In this document: in pieces, positions 28,377 to 40,985 of the stretch | Layout of the letters: each line of letters begins with the position of its first letter | Numbering within the stretch: the stretch's first letter is position 1 | DNA from: Amblyornis subalaris | Taxonomy: Eukaryota; Chordata; Aves; Passeriformes; Ptilonorhynchidae | Assembly: GCA_018881555.1 (NCBI GenBank) | Contig: JACAXG010000014.1 | Coordinates: forward strand, 2,037,959-2,101,958 | DNA length: 64,000 nucleotides | Direction: 5' to 3' | Position numbers and translations under genes: made by a program | Notes under the pieces: model-generated | The model's input: the letters and a program-made list of their open reading frames with translations, nothing else | Database searches by the model: none | What the model was told of the DNA's origin: nothing

Positions 28377-31300
28377 CAGATACAGAAAAATAAAGATAAT
28401 TTATTGTTGTATTTCTCTTTCTGTTCCTCTTCTCTATGTGAGAATTTTTCATTTTTTGGAAAAATTCAAATTATCTCCCTCANCTTCATCATCATCAGTT
28501 CCTCCAGGCTGCTCTGGGCTCCCAGGAGAGGAGCAGCCCTGGTGCCAGGGAGGAGTTTGGGAAGGACAGGCCCTCTGGGAGGAGCTTGGTTTGTGCCTGT
28601 CCTTTCCCAGAAACCTGAAAAGATAAAGAGATAAAATCAGTGTTTCCAAAGTGTAACAAGCAGTGGTTGAAGTGCTGCAGTCACCTCTCTTCACCAAAAA
28701 TATTTAAATATATTTCCCTATGCATGCAGAAAGATGAATTCCAGGCTGCTTATTTTTAGTTTTTTTTCTACCATAAGATAATTTTCTTTCTGTTCTTCCC
28801 TTGGATTATTTTTTTCCCTTAAAAGCAGTTTTTTCTTGCTGCCAGATGTTCATTTCTGTCTGTACAAGAGCCTGACTGGGCCCTGTGTGGCTCATGCACA
28901 AACCCTCCCNTTCTCCCCTTCTCTTTTTTCACCCACAAAAATAAAATTCAGAATTAATGGACTTATATTCCTTGACTTATTGTGAGCTTAACCTTGATTG
29001 ATTTTGCAATTAATATTTTCCATTTTTCAGCCCCCTCCTCTGAACATAAACAAAAAAATTGCAAATTCCACTGCAACAACAAAACTTATTCCTCTGATAC
29101 CATAAAAAAAAAATCTTCTCCTTCAACTTCAATTTTCTTTTCCAAACCTGTTTCTGTTTGTCTTGGGTTTGTGTCTGGAGCAGGAGCTCTGTTTCTCTGA
29201 TTGTGAGTGAGCAAAGGGGCAGGCAGTGAGCGAGTTTTCTGCAGGGAAATGTCGAGAAATAAAGAGATTTCAGATATTTAAATTATTAGATTAAAGATAT
29301 TTGAATGATTAGATTAAAAGATANGTAAGATGTGTTGCAGCTGATGATGTGGGGAGTGAAACCAGCTCATGCACAATGGGATTCTTACCTGGCTTTTGTG
29401 GCTAAAGCAATATTTGCAATAAATAATCTGCTTTTTNCCATATATATGGTTATAGATCATTAAAATGAAGATCCGAAAGAGCGTAATTACAAAAATAAAA
29501 CATAAAAATGGAAGTCAATGGGATGAAAATACTTCTAAAATCCTGATTAAATATCTGGTCCACGCATACCAAACCCTTTGCTGTGGAATTCCATGCCGGA
29601 GGATGTCCCTCAGAGCTGCCTGTTGTCCTGGAACTGCAGGATTAGTCTTTGCCATGATAAATGTTTATCCTGGTTTTGTAGTTCTGCTTTCATTTTGGCA
29701 CAAGAGAACCCCTTCAACCTTCCATCTCCACAGGCAAACTCCTGGCCTGAGGATTGGAATTATTCCCCAAACTATCCAGGAAGAGTTGGGACAAGACAGC
29801 AGAGCATTTATCATGGGATAGATTGGACAGAGAAAAAAAAACTTATGTTTTTCCAGTGGAAAATTGCAATATAAACACAAAACACCTCAAAATCTCCTCG
29901 CGCTCCTGAGTTTTCAATGCTTTGCTTGTTTTATTTTGTTTTCCACGGGGGCCTCTTCCCTTGGAGGACCTGAGGTGATTTTGGGGCTGCTGAGGGGTTT
30001 TGTGCTGTAATTCCCATTCCCAACCGCATCCCACCTCCTGCCTGTTTCCTCCCCGCCGTGGAAGTCAGGAAAGGCTTTTCCCCAGGAGAATCGGGATAAT
30101 CACCGGTGCAGAATCCCAGCACGTTATCCGTGAAATGTCGGAAGATGGCAGCCCATTTCTGCTGTTTGCTTGGGATATTCCTGTTCCTCCTCACTTGGGA
30201 AGAACAAATCCCAAAAATGAGCTGTAAAGGGAATTTTCACCTTGCCTTTCGGTCANCCCCAAACACATCCCCATCCATCAGCACGGTGACTTCCCAGAAT
30301 TTTATCCTTCNTTTGCATAACCCCCAGCCCCAAGACTTTCTGGAGCAACTTTTCCACGTCGGAATTCTATTCCCTGTAATTTATTTCTGCATAGAATTCC
30401 CAGGAAAAAGCTCCCATGTAGATTAAGCCAAGGCTGGAGAAGTNTGTGTGACTCGTGACCTGAAGTCATTGTGAGGCTGCTGCAAACTTTGGGGACAGCT
30501 TTCCATAAAAATGGAAATAAACGCCCTAAAATAAAAGTTCTCCCCTGGGAACTTTTTCTCTGGGATTGGGGTGATAAATATTTGGGTTTTTAGGGGTTTT
30601 GGTGGCTCGGTGTTTGATGCCTGGTTAAATGAGTGTCTGATCTTTGCCAGGTAAAGGTGACAGGATTTATCACCCCTCTTTGAGTTTCTGTAGCACAAAC
30701 TCTAGAAATGCTTCGTTTTTTTATTGTGAAATATGAAAAATTCACTTAATGGTCAGAAATTTTCAATTTTAGAACAGCTGGGGTTTGTCTCAAGGCATGT
30801 CAAAGGTGCTGTGGGAGGAGGGCTCTGGGTAAAACAGGGTTGAGTTTCCCACCTGGAGTTTTTGTGTGGTGATAGAGATGAAAACGGGGAAAAATATAAG
30901 GAAAAAGTGGTTCTTTTTTTCAGGTAGCCTTTTAAACAATCAGAAAAACCCCTTAAAAATAATCATTGCTTAAAAAATGGGCTGTGTGTATTTATTTCAC
31001 AGAAAAGAACAAGGTTTGCTGTTTGTTTATTGGGTGCCCAAACCTTGCCAGCTTTTCCAAGCAGGAGCATGGATTTGCTTATGCAGAGAAAGGAGAAATA
31101 AAAGTCCTGGAATTTGAGCTCCTAGAAAAAAAAAAATCTCCTTCCAGAGTCTGCACTTTTGCTTTGTAGTGATTTTTTTCCAACCATCAGCTTCCTGCTC
31201 TGTGATGAAATGAAAACNATCACGACAAACTCCAAGGCTGAGCTCAAATAAATCAGTTTATCTGGACTGTGTAATGGTGAGATGTGTCCCTTTTGAGGGA

Positions 31301-32309
31301 TGGCAGGCAGGGATTGAGGTGCTGATCCTAAATAAACCTGCACACGGAATTCGATCCTTTTCCCAGACTCCTGANCGCCCCAAGAACGGCAGCCAGGCTT
31401 GGAGACTGCATTCCCGCTTGGATGGAGGGCTGACTCTCGTTCCAATTGCATTCAGGGATGGTTTTCCCTCTTCCTGGATTGGTTTTGAGGTATCACCCAT
31501 GCCCTGCTTGCCTAGGAGACGATCAGGGGAAGAGGAATAAAGGGCATTTTCCCTGCTGCACAGTGTGAAAAGGGATTTCCCTGGCTTTAAGAGCTGGATT
31601 CCTCGAAAAACCTCTGGAAAAGAAAGGCCACATCCTCCTCTGCGTGCACCAGGGGATCTGCAGAATCCCAACTTGCAGCAACATAAACCCCACTTTCATC
31701 CAGATCGATTTGCTTACAAATAAATAAGTAAAATACTCATATTTACCTTTCTCTGAGGGACCAGCACTGATATCCTGAATTAATTTTACATGAAACAAGT
31801 TGAAGGTGCTTGGGTGTAATTTCCTTGGAATTCCGTGTGAAAATAAATAGCATTTTCTAGTGCTAACGGGAGGGATGCGCTGGCTAATCCGTTTCTTTCT
31901 GTTATTTTGTCTCAAATTTTCCGGGCAGGAGATAAAATGGAATTAATGTTTGTTAAGAGGTGACCTTTTGGATGGGCTCCCTGCTGAGTGCGTTAACTAT
32001 TGGAGCAGGTATTCCCAGCTTGAGAGCCGTGAAAGATGGATTTGCTTGGAGNGCATCAAAGGGAGCGGGGCAAATTCATCCCTGGCGCGGCTTCAGGGAA
32101 GTCGGAGCCACTCCTGGGAAAGGAATAGTGGGAATATCCATGTAGGAATGCCTATTTTGCCCAAGGGGTTCCACTAGAAATTCTCATACAAATGATATTT
32201 TAGTAGTGAGAATGCTGTATGGAATGTTGATTTATTTATTTTTTTGGTTGGTCTTTTTAGCAAAAATGTTTTTAATTTCTTTAAATAAAATGTAGATTTA
32301 GTAGATTTT
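28377..32309. other. Non-coding sequence
   Basis: AT-rich, no supported gene in 3.9 kb. Short A-runs occur at about 29104-29112 and 31127-31136. Nothing else recognised. Confidence 0.55.
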
Positions 32310-32530
32310 TACNGGCTATTGGGAAGGAATTCCTCCCTGTGAGGGTGGGGAGGGGCTGGAATAGAATTCCCAGAGAAGCTGTGGCTGCCCCTGGATCCCT
32401 GGNAGTGTCCAAGGCCAGGTNGGACNGGGCTTGGANCAGCCTGGNATAGTGGAAGGTGTCCCTGCCCATGGCAGGGGTGGCACTGGGTGATCCTTAAGGT
32501 CCCTTCCATCCCAAACCATTCCATAATTAA
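32310..32530 (+). mobile_element. CR1 LINE 3'-end fragment
   Basis: Sense CR1 with 'attgggaaggaattcctccc', 'gagaagctgtggctgcccct', 'gtggaaggtgtccctgccca' and the terminal 'cccttccatcccaaaccatt'. It is very close to the copy at 333-590, sharing the CCCCTGGATCCCTGG variant and 'gaggggctggaat' type text, so the two belong to one subfamily. Several N fall inside. Confidence 0.87.
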
Positions 32531-34327
32531 AAAACCCCACCAGACATCCAAGGATTGGAAATTTTAGACCACTCTTGGAGCTAAAACACCCAAGAAATTT
32601 AAATATAAAAGCGTCACGATCCTCCCCAGCCAATTTTTTCCCTCTGGATGGTGTAAATCAGGAATTTTTGCCTCAGACCAAGGTATCAGCTTTTTCCTCA
32701 GGGATCCTTTCCCATGGATCCGGGCAGTGCAGATCCCTCCTGCCTGCAGAGACAGCCCAACCTAATTCCATCTCCAAAGGCTGGATCCCGGGGCAGGGTG
32801 TCCAAGGAGCCAATTATTGATTAAACAGGGGATAATTGGATTTGATAGGAACCCTGTGAAGGGCCTCGGAAATCCCCTGCCAGTGGAGTTCCCAGGGATT
32901 GCTGTGGGACCAATATCATTGAATATTTTCCCTTAATGACTTTGGCACCAAAAGTCAAACCGTGCCGACGGAATTCGCCGATGGCACGGAACCGGAAGAC
33001 AGCGTCAGCACCGAGGGGGAGCGGATTAATCAGGCAGGATCTGATGACCTCCAAGGCTGGAATAATGGAATTAGGGGGAAAATGGAGCAGTGCANGCTCA
33101 GGGTCGTGTCCCGGAGAATAATGAGCGGAATTCCATCAGCAACAACAACGGGAGGAGGAGGAGGGAGGACCTTTGGGGCTTCCCCTTGATCACAGGATGC
33201 TTTTGCCTCCTTAATGTAGAAGAGGCTGTCGAGTTCCCAGCTGGAATCTNTCTGGAATGGTGCTTACCTGTGCCCNGGGAAAATCCAGCTGGGGTTGGAG
33301 CAGATGTCTGGAAAAGCTGCTGGGGTGGGAGGGCTGATCCCACTGGATGTGTTGAGANGATGTTTCTGTCAGCTGGACAAGGGGGTACAAGCAAGGTTGG
33401 AATAAATAGAGGCTGGAAGTGAATGGAAGGTTCCGACCTGCAGGGAAACTGGGAATGCTGGGCAGGGAAGTGAAAAGTTTTATGAGGAANGGGGCTGATA
33501 AATGATATAGGTCACGGCTGACAGTGGGGAGGGGGCTGGGGGGGATGCCCAGGAGCATTCCCAGCGCTCTCTTCCCAGCAGAGCTCACAGGTCGCTGGTA
33601 TCCTGCTGCATTCCATGGAATCCCTAAAAACAATTTACAGACCTGTCCAAACAACCAGCCCGGGGAACTGCTGTTGTTCCCACAGAGGGACCAGGGCTGA
33701 ATTTGTGCATCCAGAGCCCTGCATGCCTCTTGCAGAGCCCATGGAGCAGCCTTTGGATGGCTGGAATTCCNGCTCGATGCTTGGCTGGCACCTGTGGGGG
33801 CAGATATTTTATTTTATATCTTTTTAAACAGATGATCTGCTGTAAACTCATTTTTTAGGGCGCACAGGGAAGGGAGGTGGACGGGGAAGGTTCATCCTGA
33901 GGGCAGTGTCTGGTTGAGTGAGGAGATTGGTAGATTTTTGTGGTTATACCTCAAAAAAACAGGCAACCAGCGGAGAGTTTTTGGGCCAGTCGGCCACACT
34001 GAGGGATTATGACATTCCAAAGAAATGCCAAGGGATTTGGACACTCCTGGAGACAAGCTCATCCCTGCCTTCCCTCAGCGAGCGTGGCTGTCCATCTCTG
34101 GGTGTCCGTGAGGGACATCCCGCTGTGCCTGGATGTGTTAGTGACTCTTCTCCCGGTGCTCCGGTGCTCCCAGATTTCCTTTGTCACGCTTGGATGGCCC
34201 AAATCCCCAAATTAAAACAACAACAGACAAATCCAATCGGGAATCTCGTTGCCAGCTCGCCAGTCCCGTCCGTTCTGCCGCTGGGAACTGCATTTTCTGG
34301 CTTGCAAGGAGCAGAACAGAGCCCCTG
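32531..34327. other. Non-coding sequence
   Basis: No supported gene. A CpG-richer patch lies at about 32950-33030. A 250-codon open frame starting at 33918 runs into the CR1 fragment downstream and has no recognisable domain, so it is not called. Confidence 0.55.
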
Positions 34328-34580
34328 GAATCCCAGAATCCCAGAATATTTGGTGCTGGAAGGGACCTCTGGAGACCATTATTGCAATCCGCTTTCCAAG
34401 GCAGGCTCNCCTGGAGCAGGTGACACAGGAGAACACATCCTGTGGATGGGTTTGGGATGGCTCCAGAGTTGGAGANTCCACACCCTCCCTGAGCAGCCTT
34501 TTGGGAATTCTTTGGCCTTTAAATTGTCCTTTGGGATACAANGNGGAGAGGGACAGGCAGGAACAACACATCCACTGTTC
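34328..34580 (-). mobile_element. CR1 LINE 3' fragment, antisense
   Basis: 'ctggaagggacctctggaga', 'caaggcaggctcncctggag', 'caggtgacacaggagaacac', 'gatggctccagagttggaga' and 'ccacaccctccctgagcagc' follow the reverse complement of a CR1 3' region of a type distinct from the other copies here. Confidence 0.78.
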
Positions 34581-36989
34581 CTCCACAGTTCTGGAGGAAC
34601 TTATTTGCCTCAGAAAATGAGATTTTGGGCTGCTGTGGCCGTGTCGGGAGCGAGTGGAACCCTTTTGTGACGAGGCAAACTCCGATTTCCCCCGCTCGGG
34701 ATCCGTTCCCTGCGGAAAACCCCCGAGCCTTGGACTTCCCCAGATATCACCCTGGCGTTGCTGAAGTGCTTTACAATTNTTAGTTTATTCTTTCAGCCCT
34801 TTCCAGGAGGAGTTTTGGCTCCGCCCTCACGGGTGGGTATTATTTTCTCGGTGGAATTGGAGAGCTTCAGTTGCCGTGGCAACGGGACAGCGTTTGAAAT
34901 TTAGGCCCTCGTTTGTTTTCTGTCACTTTGCTGTTAAATACAACTTAAAAAAGGAAGAGAGATTAAACGTGGATAAAAATATGATGTATCAAATCCCGTG
35001 TAGCGCTCGCGGGGAGACGGAGAAAGCGCTGGCGAGGCCAGGAGGGAAATTCCTCAGTTCCTCGGGAATTAAAGGGAAGTTTGTGCTGTTGAGGGGAATG
35101 TTTTGTGTGTGTGTAGGAATAAATCCAACGGGGCTCCTGCAAAGGACTGGGACTCCCAAATTCCTGAGTTTAGAATCCCGTTTCCACCACTGGAGCAGGG
35201 AAGGGTCTCTTGTCCTCTTTAGTTTTGGGCTAAAGTACTGAAAAAAGGCAAGAGGTTTCAGCAAGTTGTGGATTTAAGCACCTGAAAATTCTCCAAGTGA
35301 GTTTTGCTCTGTTCCCTACAAGGGAATTCCTGGTGTTTCCTGCCTGGCAGGTGTTTGTCTAACCCTAAAACCTCTCCTGATGGAGATCCCTGAATTATCT
35401 GTTCCTCTGATTAGCTCTCCTCAGTCACAGAAAACAAATCCCATTTCCTGCTTCAGTCTCCTTCTGTTTAAGCCCATTTCTCTTGTGCCATTCCCGATGG
35501 ATTTGGAGCAACTTGTCCTTTCTCCTTTATTGGAGGAACCTTTCAAGGCTGCTCTTGGGCCTCTGCCTGAGGGTGTGGGTGAAGGAAACACCAAAATTCA
35601 GGGTTAAATGAAAAGCAGAGGAACGAAATTCTTTGCCAGGTGTCCAAACCACCCTATTTTAGAAAAAAACTTTAATTTATATTTGACCTGAGAGGGCCTC
35701 AAACGCCTTCTTGAGCCTAAATACAAATGCAAGGATGTCACAGCTCGAATTTTATACGATATAGATTAGAGAAAAAGGAGGTGGGGTGATTATTTTGTTG
35801 GATGACTTTTAGTTTTGGCTCTTTGTTGGATTATTAAAAACTAAGGAAAATTAAAAATGAAAACAAGCACTCAAAAGTGCTGGTCAGTGTNACTGTGCAA
35901 CGTCTCTGGTCATTCAGTCTGTATTTTTGGGATATTTCTGTGTTATGTTATGATTTTTTTTGGTCATATAATCTATATTGAAGTAGATAAAATTGGAGAA
36001 TTAAATGGTTTTAATGCACAGTGAAAAACTCTGTGCTCAGAACTTTCCAGTGACGTTAACAGAGGATTCCTCAGGAAAAACCCACGGTGGGAATCACCTC
36101 CCGGTGCCTGGGTGAGCAGTTTCCCGGCTCCAGGAAAAGTGCAGGAATCCTGGATGTGTCCCACCAGCTGCTTTGTCTCACTGGTTGTGTGCAAGCCCTG
36201 CTCAAATTCCCTGGAAAANCGTGGAAAAGCAAAATGTGAAGGAACATTTTAGGTGCTCACCAGCTTTAATGGGGATTTTAGGCTTTTGCTGCCAAAAAAA
36301 AAAATATAAAAAGAAAATTAGGGAGCTGACATTATTCCCAATAAGTGGGTCAGCCTCCAAATGGATGAAGGGATGAANAGGAGATGGGATAAAAAGTGCT
36401 GCTGGCAGAGATGGATTGCTGGGCTTTTAATGGGTCTTTATTCAGCCACTTAAAATAGAGCACGGGTGACAATTGAGGACCCCACAGAACGTGCACTGNG
36501 CCAAGTGTGCCACGGAAATACAATCATAATTTTTCACCCATCCTTCTGGGAATGCTTCGTGGCAAAGCAAGCTCATTTTGAGGGAATTTTGGGAGGGTTT
36601 TCTCTATCTNGAGGCTTTGTCTGTGGTGGGTTCTGCTGGAGCTTCGGATTAAGCTGTGATGTTCCCTTGGAGACAAAGGTGGTGTTTTATATTGCATAAT
36701 GTGGGGCTTATTTTTTTTTTTTAAACAACATATAAATCAGCCTGGGATCTTTAACAGCAAAAGGGAGACTATAAAATATTGATGTTCCTGCTGGAAAAGT
36801 AGGTCTTTCAGATTAATTTTTTTTAATAAAGCAGAAAATCAGGGCTTTTTTCAACGGCTGCCACAGCCAGGCTGGTGGATTGAGCCAAGCAGCTGCAGTT
36901 TTGTGGTGGAGGAGAGGTTTTATTTTTTGCTCTCACTCTTGGCCTCAACTGGGGCTGGTGAAAGCTGAAATTCAGAGTTAAAACTTTTC
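34581..36989. other. Non-coding sequence with an X-box
   Basis: No supported gene. It contains a perfect RFX X-box consensus at 34870-34883 (listed separately) and short homopolymers at about 36294-36304 and 36711-36722. Confidence 0.55.
34870..34883. promoter_or_regulatory. RFX-type X-box motif
   Basis: GTTGCCGTGGCAAC is an inverted-repeat X-box that fits GTNRCC-N2-RGYAAC at every position. RFX factors bind such sites as dimers and control ciliary genes, and RFX1/RFX3 are known to matter in inner-ear hair cells. A 14-bp match can occur by chance, so function here is inference. Confidence 0.45.
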
Positions 36990-37102
36990 ATGGAATCATG
37001 GGATGATTTGGGTTGGAAGGGACCTTAAAGCCCATCCCATTCCACCCCTACCGTGGGCACCTTCCACTATCCTGGGTTGCTCCAGCTTGGCTTTGAAGAC
37101 TT
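36990..37102 (-). mobile_element. CR1 LINE terminal 3' fragment, antisense
   Basis: 'atggaatcatgggatgattt', 'gggttggaagggaccttaaa' and 'gggcaccttccactatcctg' form a classic reverse-complemented CR1 tail. Confidence 0.87.
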
Positions 37103-40100
37103 TTTAATTATTTTTAACTCTGTTTATTGTTGGAGATGAATCCACGTGGATAAAAGCTGAGTCTCNAGAGCTGTGTGTGAGTTTGCAGTGAGCACCAAGC
37201 ATTCCAGGGGGTTGGGAAGCTCANTTGGAGCAGGGCAGCAGAGCAGGACTGGCTATGGGATGCCATATGTTGTTGTTGGATTATGATTTGTGGCCCTAAT
37301 TGATCCATTAAACAATGTCACAGTTATCCTTCAGGCTTGGATTTCCATGGAAACAGCAGCACTTGGGGTAGAGCAGAGGAATTTGGGAGGTCTCAGTTCT
37401 GCAATTCGACTCAGACTAATTTTGTAATAAAGATCTGGTCTGGAGCAGACTGAATTCCACATGTTATGTATCTCTTGGTGCAGGAAAGGATCAAATTATG
37501 GAGCTTCATCCCAAAATTCCTCACTCCTAAGTGCTGCTTTTGGCTGTGGAANTGTCCTGCCAATCCACTTATTCAGGAGGATGGTGAGCTCAAAAATTGA
37601 TCAGATGTCATAGCATTGAAAGCCAAACCAAAGTGAATTTCATTCATAAAAACAATTTAATTAATAAAAATTTCGATTTATAAAAAATTCTTCATTTTCC
37701 CCAGAATATTAGTGAAAATTATAACCAGGATTCCCCTCCAAGATAACTCCCAGTGCCCAGAGCAGATAAATCCACGTTTAAATAATTTTTATTTATTAAA
37801 GACTCAGCAGAGCTGAAATGTGTGTTTGTACGGCTTTTATATTGTACTCAAATAAAAAGAAATATATTAAAAAAAAATGTAGGCCCCACATAACCTCCAA
37901 AAGAGGTGGGTGTGGGTTTGTAGCCCCAGTGTCTGGCTTGGAGAGAGGAATTTGAAAAGCAGCAGCACTTGTGCTCCTCTTCAGAATAAAACTCGTTGAA
38001 TTTTGCTCAGCCAGAGGAAACGGAGCCAATTATAAATAACTCCTTTATTTTTGGTGGAGTGCAATAATAAGATGCACCACTCCAAGTGCCATTTGGGTGT
38101 CTTCAAATAATCTTTTTTTTTTTTTTTTTTTTTTGCCTACCCAAGCAAACACTGCAGAGAATTTATGAATAACTGACTTGGATTTATCTTAGCTCGAGAG
38201 TTTGCTTTCTCTTTCCTGTCATTATTTCTGGATTATAACCAAAAAACAGGGATGGAGCTGCTGTTCCTGGAGCTGCTGGAGGACAGTTTTGGGTAGTAGT
38301 GGGAATAACACACCCAGAACTTCTCCCACCCTTTTCTCTGGAGTTTCCCCCGCGGAGTGTTTGAACTGGGCTTTCAACTGGAGATCTCCTTTAAAACATT
38401 TTATTTCCCCCCTTTGGGTAGTGAGAAAAATGCACGAACCCACAGAATTCCCTGGATTTCCCTGTTCCAGTTTGCTGTGACACTGATTTAATGCTCTGGA
38501 TTACGCAGGAGTGAGATAAATTGTTATAATATGGATGTATTTTGTGTAATTGCCACTGGCATATGTTTTTCTTGGATACCTTTTGGACGTGGAATCTCCC
38601 AGTATTTGTCAGCACTTTGTTACGAGAGCCCTGAGGAGCTCCAGATGTTTTCCCGGAAGGAATCAGCAAAAGGCACTGACAACTTCATTGGCTGCTGACG
38701 CGAACTTGGATCCATCCCTGGAATGGGCTTGGAAGCAGTGATGGAATTGCAGCAACACCCAGCCCTTAGGTCAAAATCAAATCCAGGGAGTCCTTTCTAT
38801 CTCTTGGATGAGCATTTTTATCCCAACCTACCTGACATTTCTCCTAATTTGGCCATTCCAGTGGTCCATTTTCCTGTGAGAAATGCCCAGCCTGACTGGA
38901 AAACATTGGAAGTACATTCAGGAATACAATTTTCCTGGCTGATTTATGCCTGCTCTTCATCACCTGACAGGATTTCTGCGGGATTGGGCTGGAACTTTGT
39001 GCCCACTCAGTTTTTTGATCAGCTCTGAATTCTCTCTTTCCCTGCTCCCTGGATCCGAGCCTGCTCGATTTACTTCAGCTGCCAATGGCACCTCTCCCTT
39101 CCCTGAAAACACAGGCCTTTCCGATTCCCGGGAATGTTTACAGGATCCTCCTAATGTGGAGCAGGTGTTCGAGCCTCTCTCCTCTGCTGTGCAGCAGAAG
39201 GTTGATTTATTTTTCATTATGGATGGAGACGAATCCTGGTGCTGGGGATGACCATCTGTCCGTGGGTTTCTCCTCTTGGACCAGAAGTGAAATGGGTTTG
39301 GGTTTGTTTTAATTTATTTTATTGTGAACGCTGGTGCTGATGGGACAGCCCACTTCCCACGTGGAATTTTGTGGTTGGTCATCACCAACCTGCTTGATTC
39401 CTGGATGAGATTCCTTTTGGATTTGGATGATTCTGGTAAAAATAAGGTCAGGGGGAGTGTGAGCCAAAAATTCCTGGTAATTAAGCACTTTATTTGCATT
39501 TTGTGGTGAGAGGGCCACTACTAATCTAAAAATACCCCTGGACAATCCATGGATTTGGATGTGATGACTCTTACAAGAGCCACTCTTGAGGTGTTCAGAG
39601 CCAGGAGAAAGTTGGCTGAAATATTTTCTTAGTGTGGCTTCTCACACAATGAATATTTTATTCTATTTTCTTCTCTCAAGCTGCTTCTTAGGGGACTAAA
39701 AACTTGAATTTTTTGACATTTTCAGCCCTTTCCTTCCGTTCACCCAGCACCACCACCACCACCAATAAAGCAGAACATTTTCAGTGTGAAGTTGAAGTAA
39801 AGCTCCAGTTTCTCCACAGTTTTTATCCGAGGGCAACGATGCCCTCGCTGCTTTTGCTTCCTGGCGTGCCCAGAATTTGTGTGTTTTGCAGGGAACGCTG
39901 GAGTTATCTCAGCCTGCAGCCCAGAGTGCCTCGCTAACAGTGAGCTCTCATTCGGGAGGGTGTTCCAAAAAATGAGACTTTCCAAAAAAAGAGGGATAAG
40001 GGTTGAAATTGAGTCCTGCAGAGAGAGAAAATTCGGTAGGATTTGACTCAAACACCCCACGGGAATGACCTTTATTTCACCTCTTCTACCATAACCTCGA

Positions 40101-40569
40101 TTTTGAAGCCTGTAATTGTTTAAGTGCGTCTTAAACTTCTTTCTTTAGATTTTTATTTTCTATCAAGACACATCAGCGCATGAGAAATCAGTTACCTACT
40201 CTTCCGGTGGCCAAAGGGGCAGCTGAAGATAAATCAGGTGTACAATTAAAAATTGAAACTTCGTTAACAGAAACTCGGATCAGTTGGCAGAACCTTTGGA
40301 ATTCGAGTCTCCACGGTCTTGCCTGCCCTTGTACCTTAATCATGGAGCTCTTGGGAGGAGGAATGTCCTCCTGGTGCTGTCCAGTGCTGGCTGCACTGGG
40401 ATGCCTTTGGAATCTGTTCTTGGGATGTGCTGACTGAGCTGAGGGGGGCACGAGGACCACATTTCCCAGCATGGAAAGGGTCAAGGGCTGCAGAGAAGTT
40501 CATAAATGTAGGATGAGGGTTATAAATCTTGGATCTGGCGCTCCTGGATCTTTTCCTTGTGCTGTATTA
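37103..40569. other. Non-coding sequence, free of N for most of its length
   Basis: No supported gene. A 22-nt T-run lies at 38113-38134. From 37553 to 41823 no N occurs, the longest such run in the window. Confidence 0.55.
38113..38134. repeat. T homopolymer, 22 nt
   Basis: Uninterrupted T-run, the longest clean homopolymer in the window. Confidence 0.9.
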
Positions 40570-40985
40570 ATTGGGTTGGTAATTGAGGGGCTGGAGCATG
40601 TCCAGGGAAGGGGCTGGAGCACCAGGAGGGGCTGAGGGAGCTGGGAAAGGGGCTCAGCCTGGAGAAAAGGGGGATCGGGGGGGACCTTCTGGCTCTGCAC
40701 AACTCCTGACAGGAGGGGGCAGCCGGGGGGGGTCGGGCTCTGCTCCCAGGGAACAGGGACAGGACAAGGGCAAGTTGTGCCTGGGAGGGTCAGGTTGGAC
40801 ATCAGGAGGAGTTTCTCCATGGAAAAGGTGGTTAAACGTCTGAAGGAGCTGCCCAGGGAGGTTTGGAGGTGTCCAAGGAAGGCCTGGACATGGCACTCGG
40901 TGCTCTGGGCTAGTGGGTTTTGGGCACAGCTCGGACTCGATGATCCCAGAGCTCTTTTCCAACCCCAATGATCCCGGAATTGTTT
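40570..40985 (+). mobile_element. CR1 LINE fragment: end of ORF2 and 3' tail
   Basis: The sense order is that of the CR1 ORF2 carboxy-terminus: 'ggctgagggagctgggaaag', 'ggctcagcctggagaaaagg', 'tggacatcaggaggagtttc', 'aggtggttaaacgtctgaag' and 'ctgcccagggaggtttggag'. It is followed by the tail 'tcgatgatcccagagctctt' and 'ttccaacccc'. The ORF2 frame is broken by indels, so the copy is dead. Confidence 0.85.

Noticed and set aside
33918..34670. A 250-codon plus-strand frame.
   Set aside because: Its second half lies across an antisense CR1 fragment and the first half resembles nothing known.
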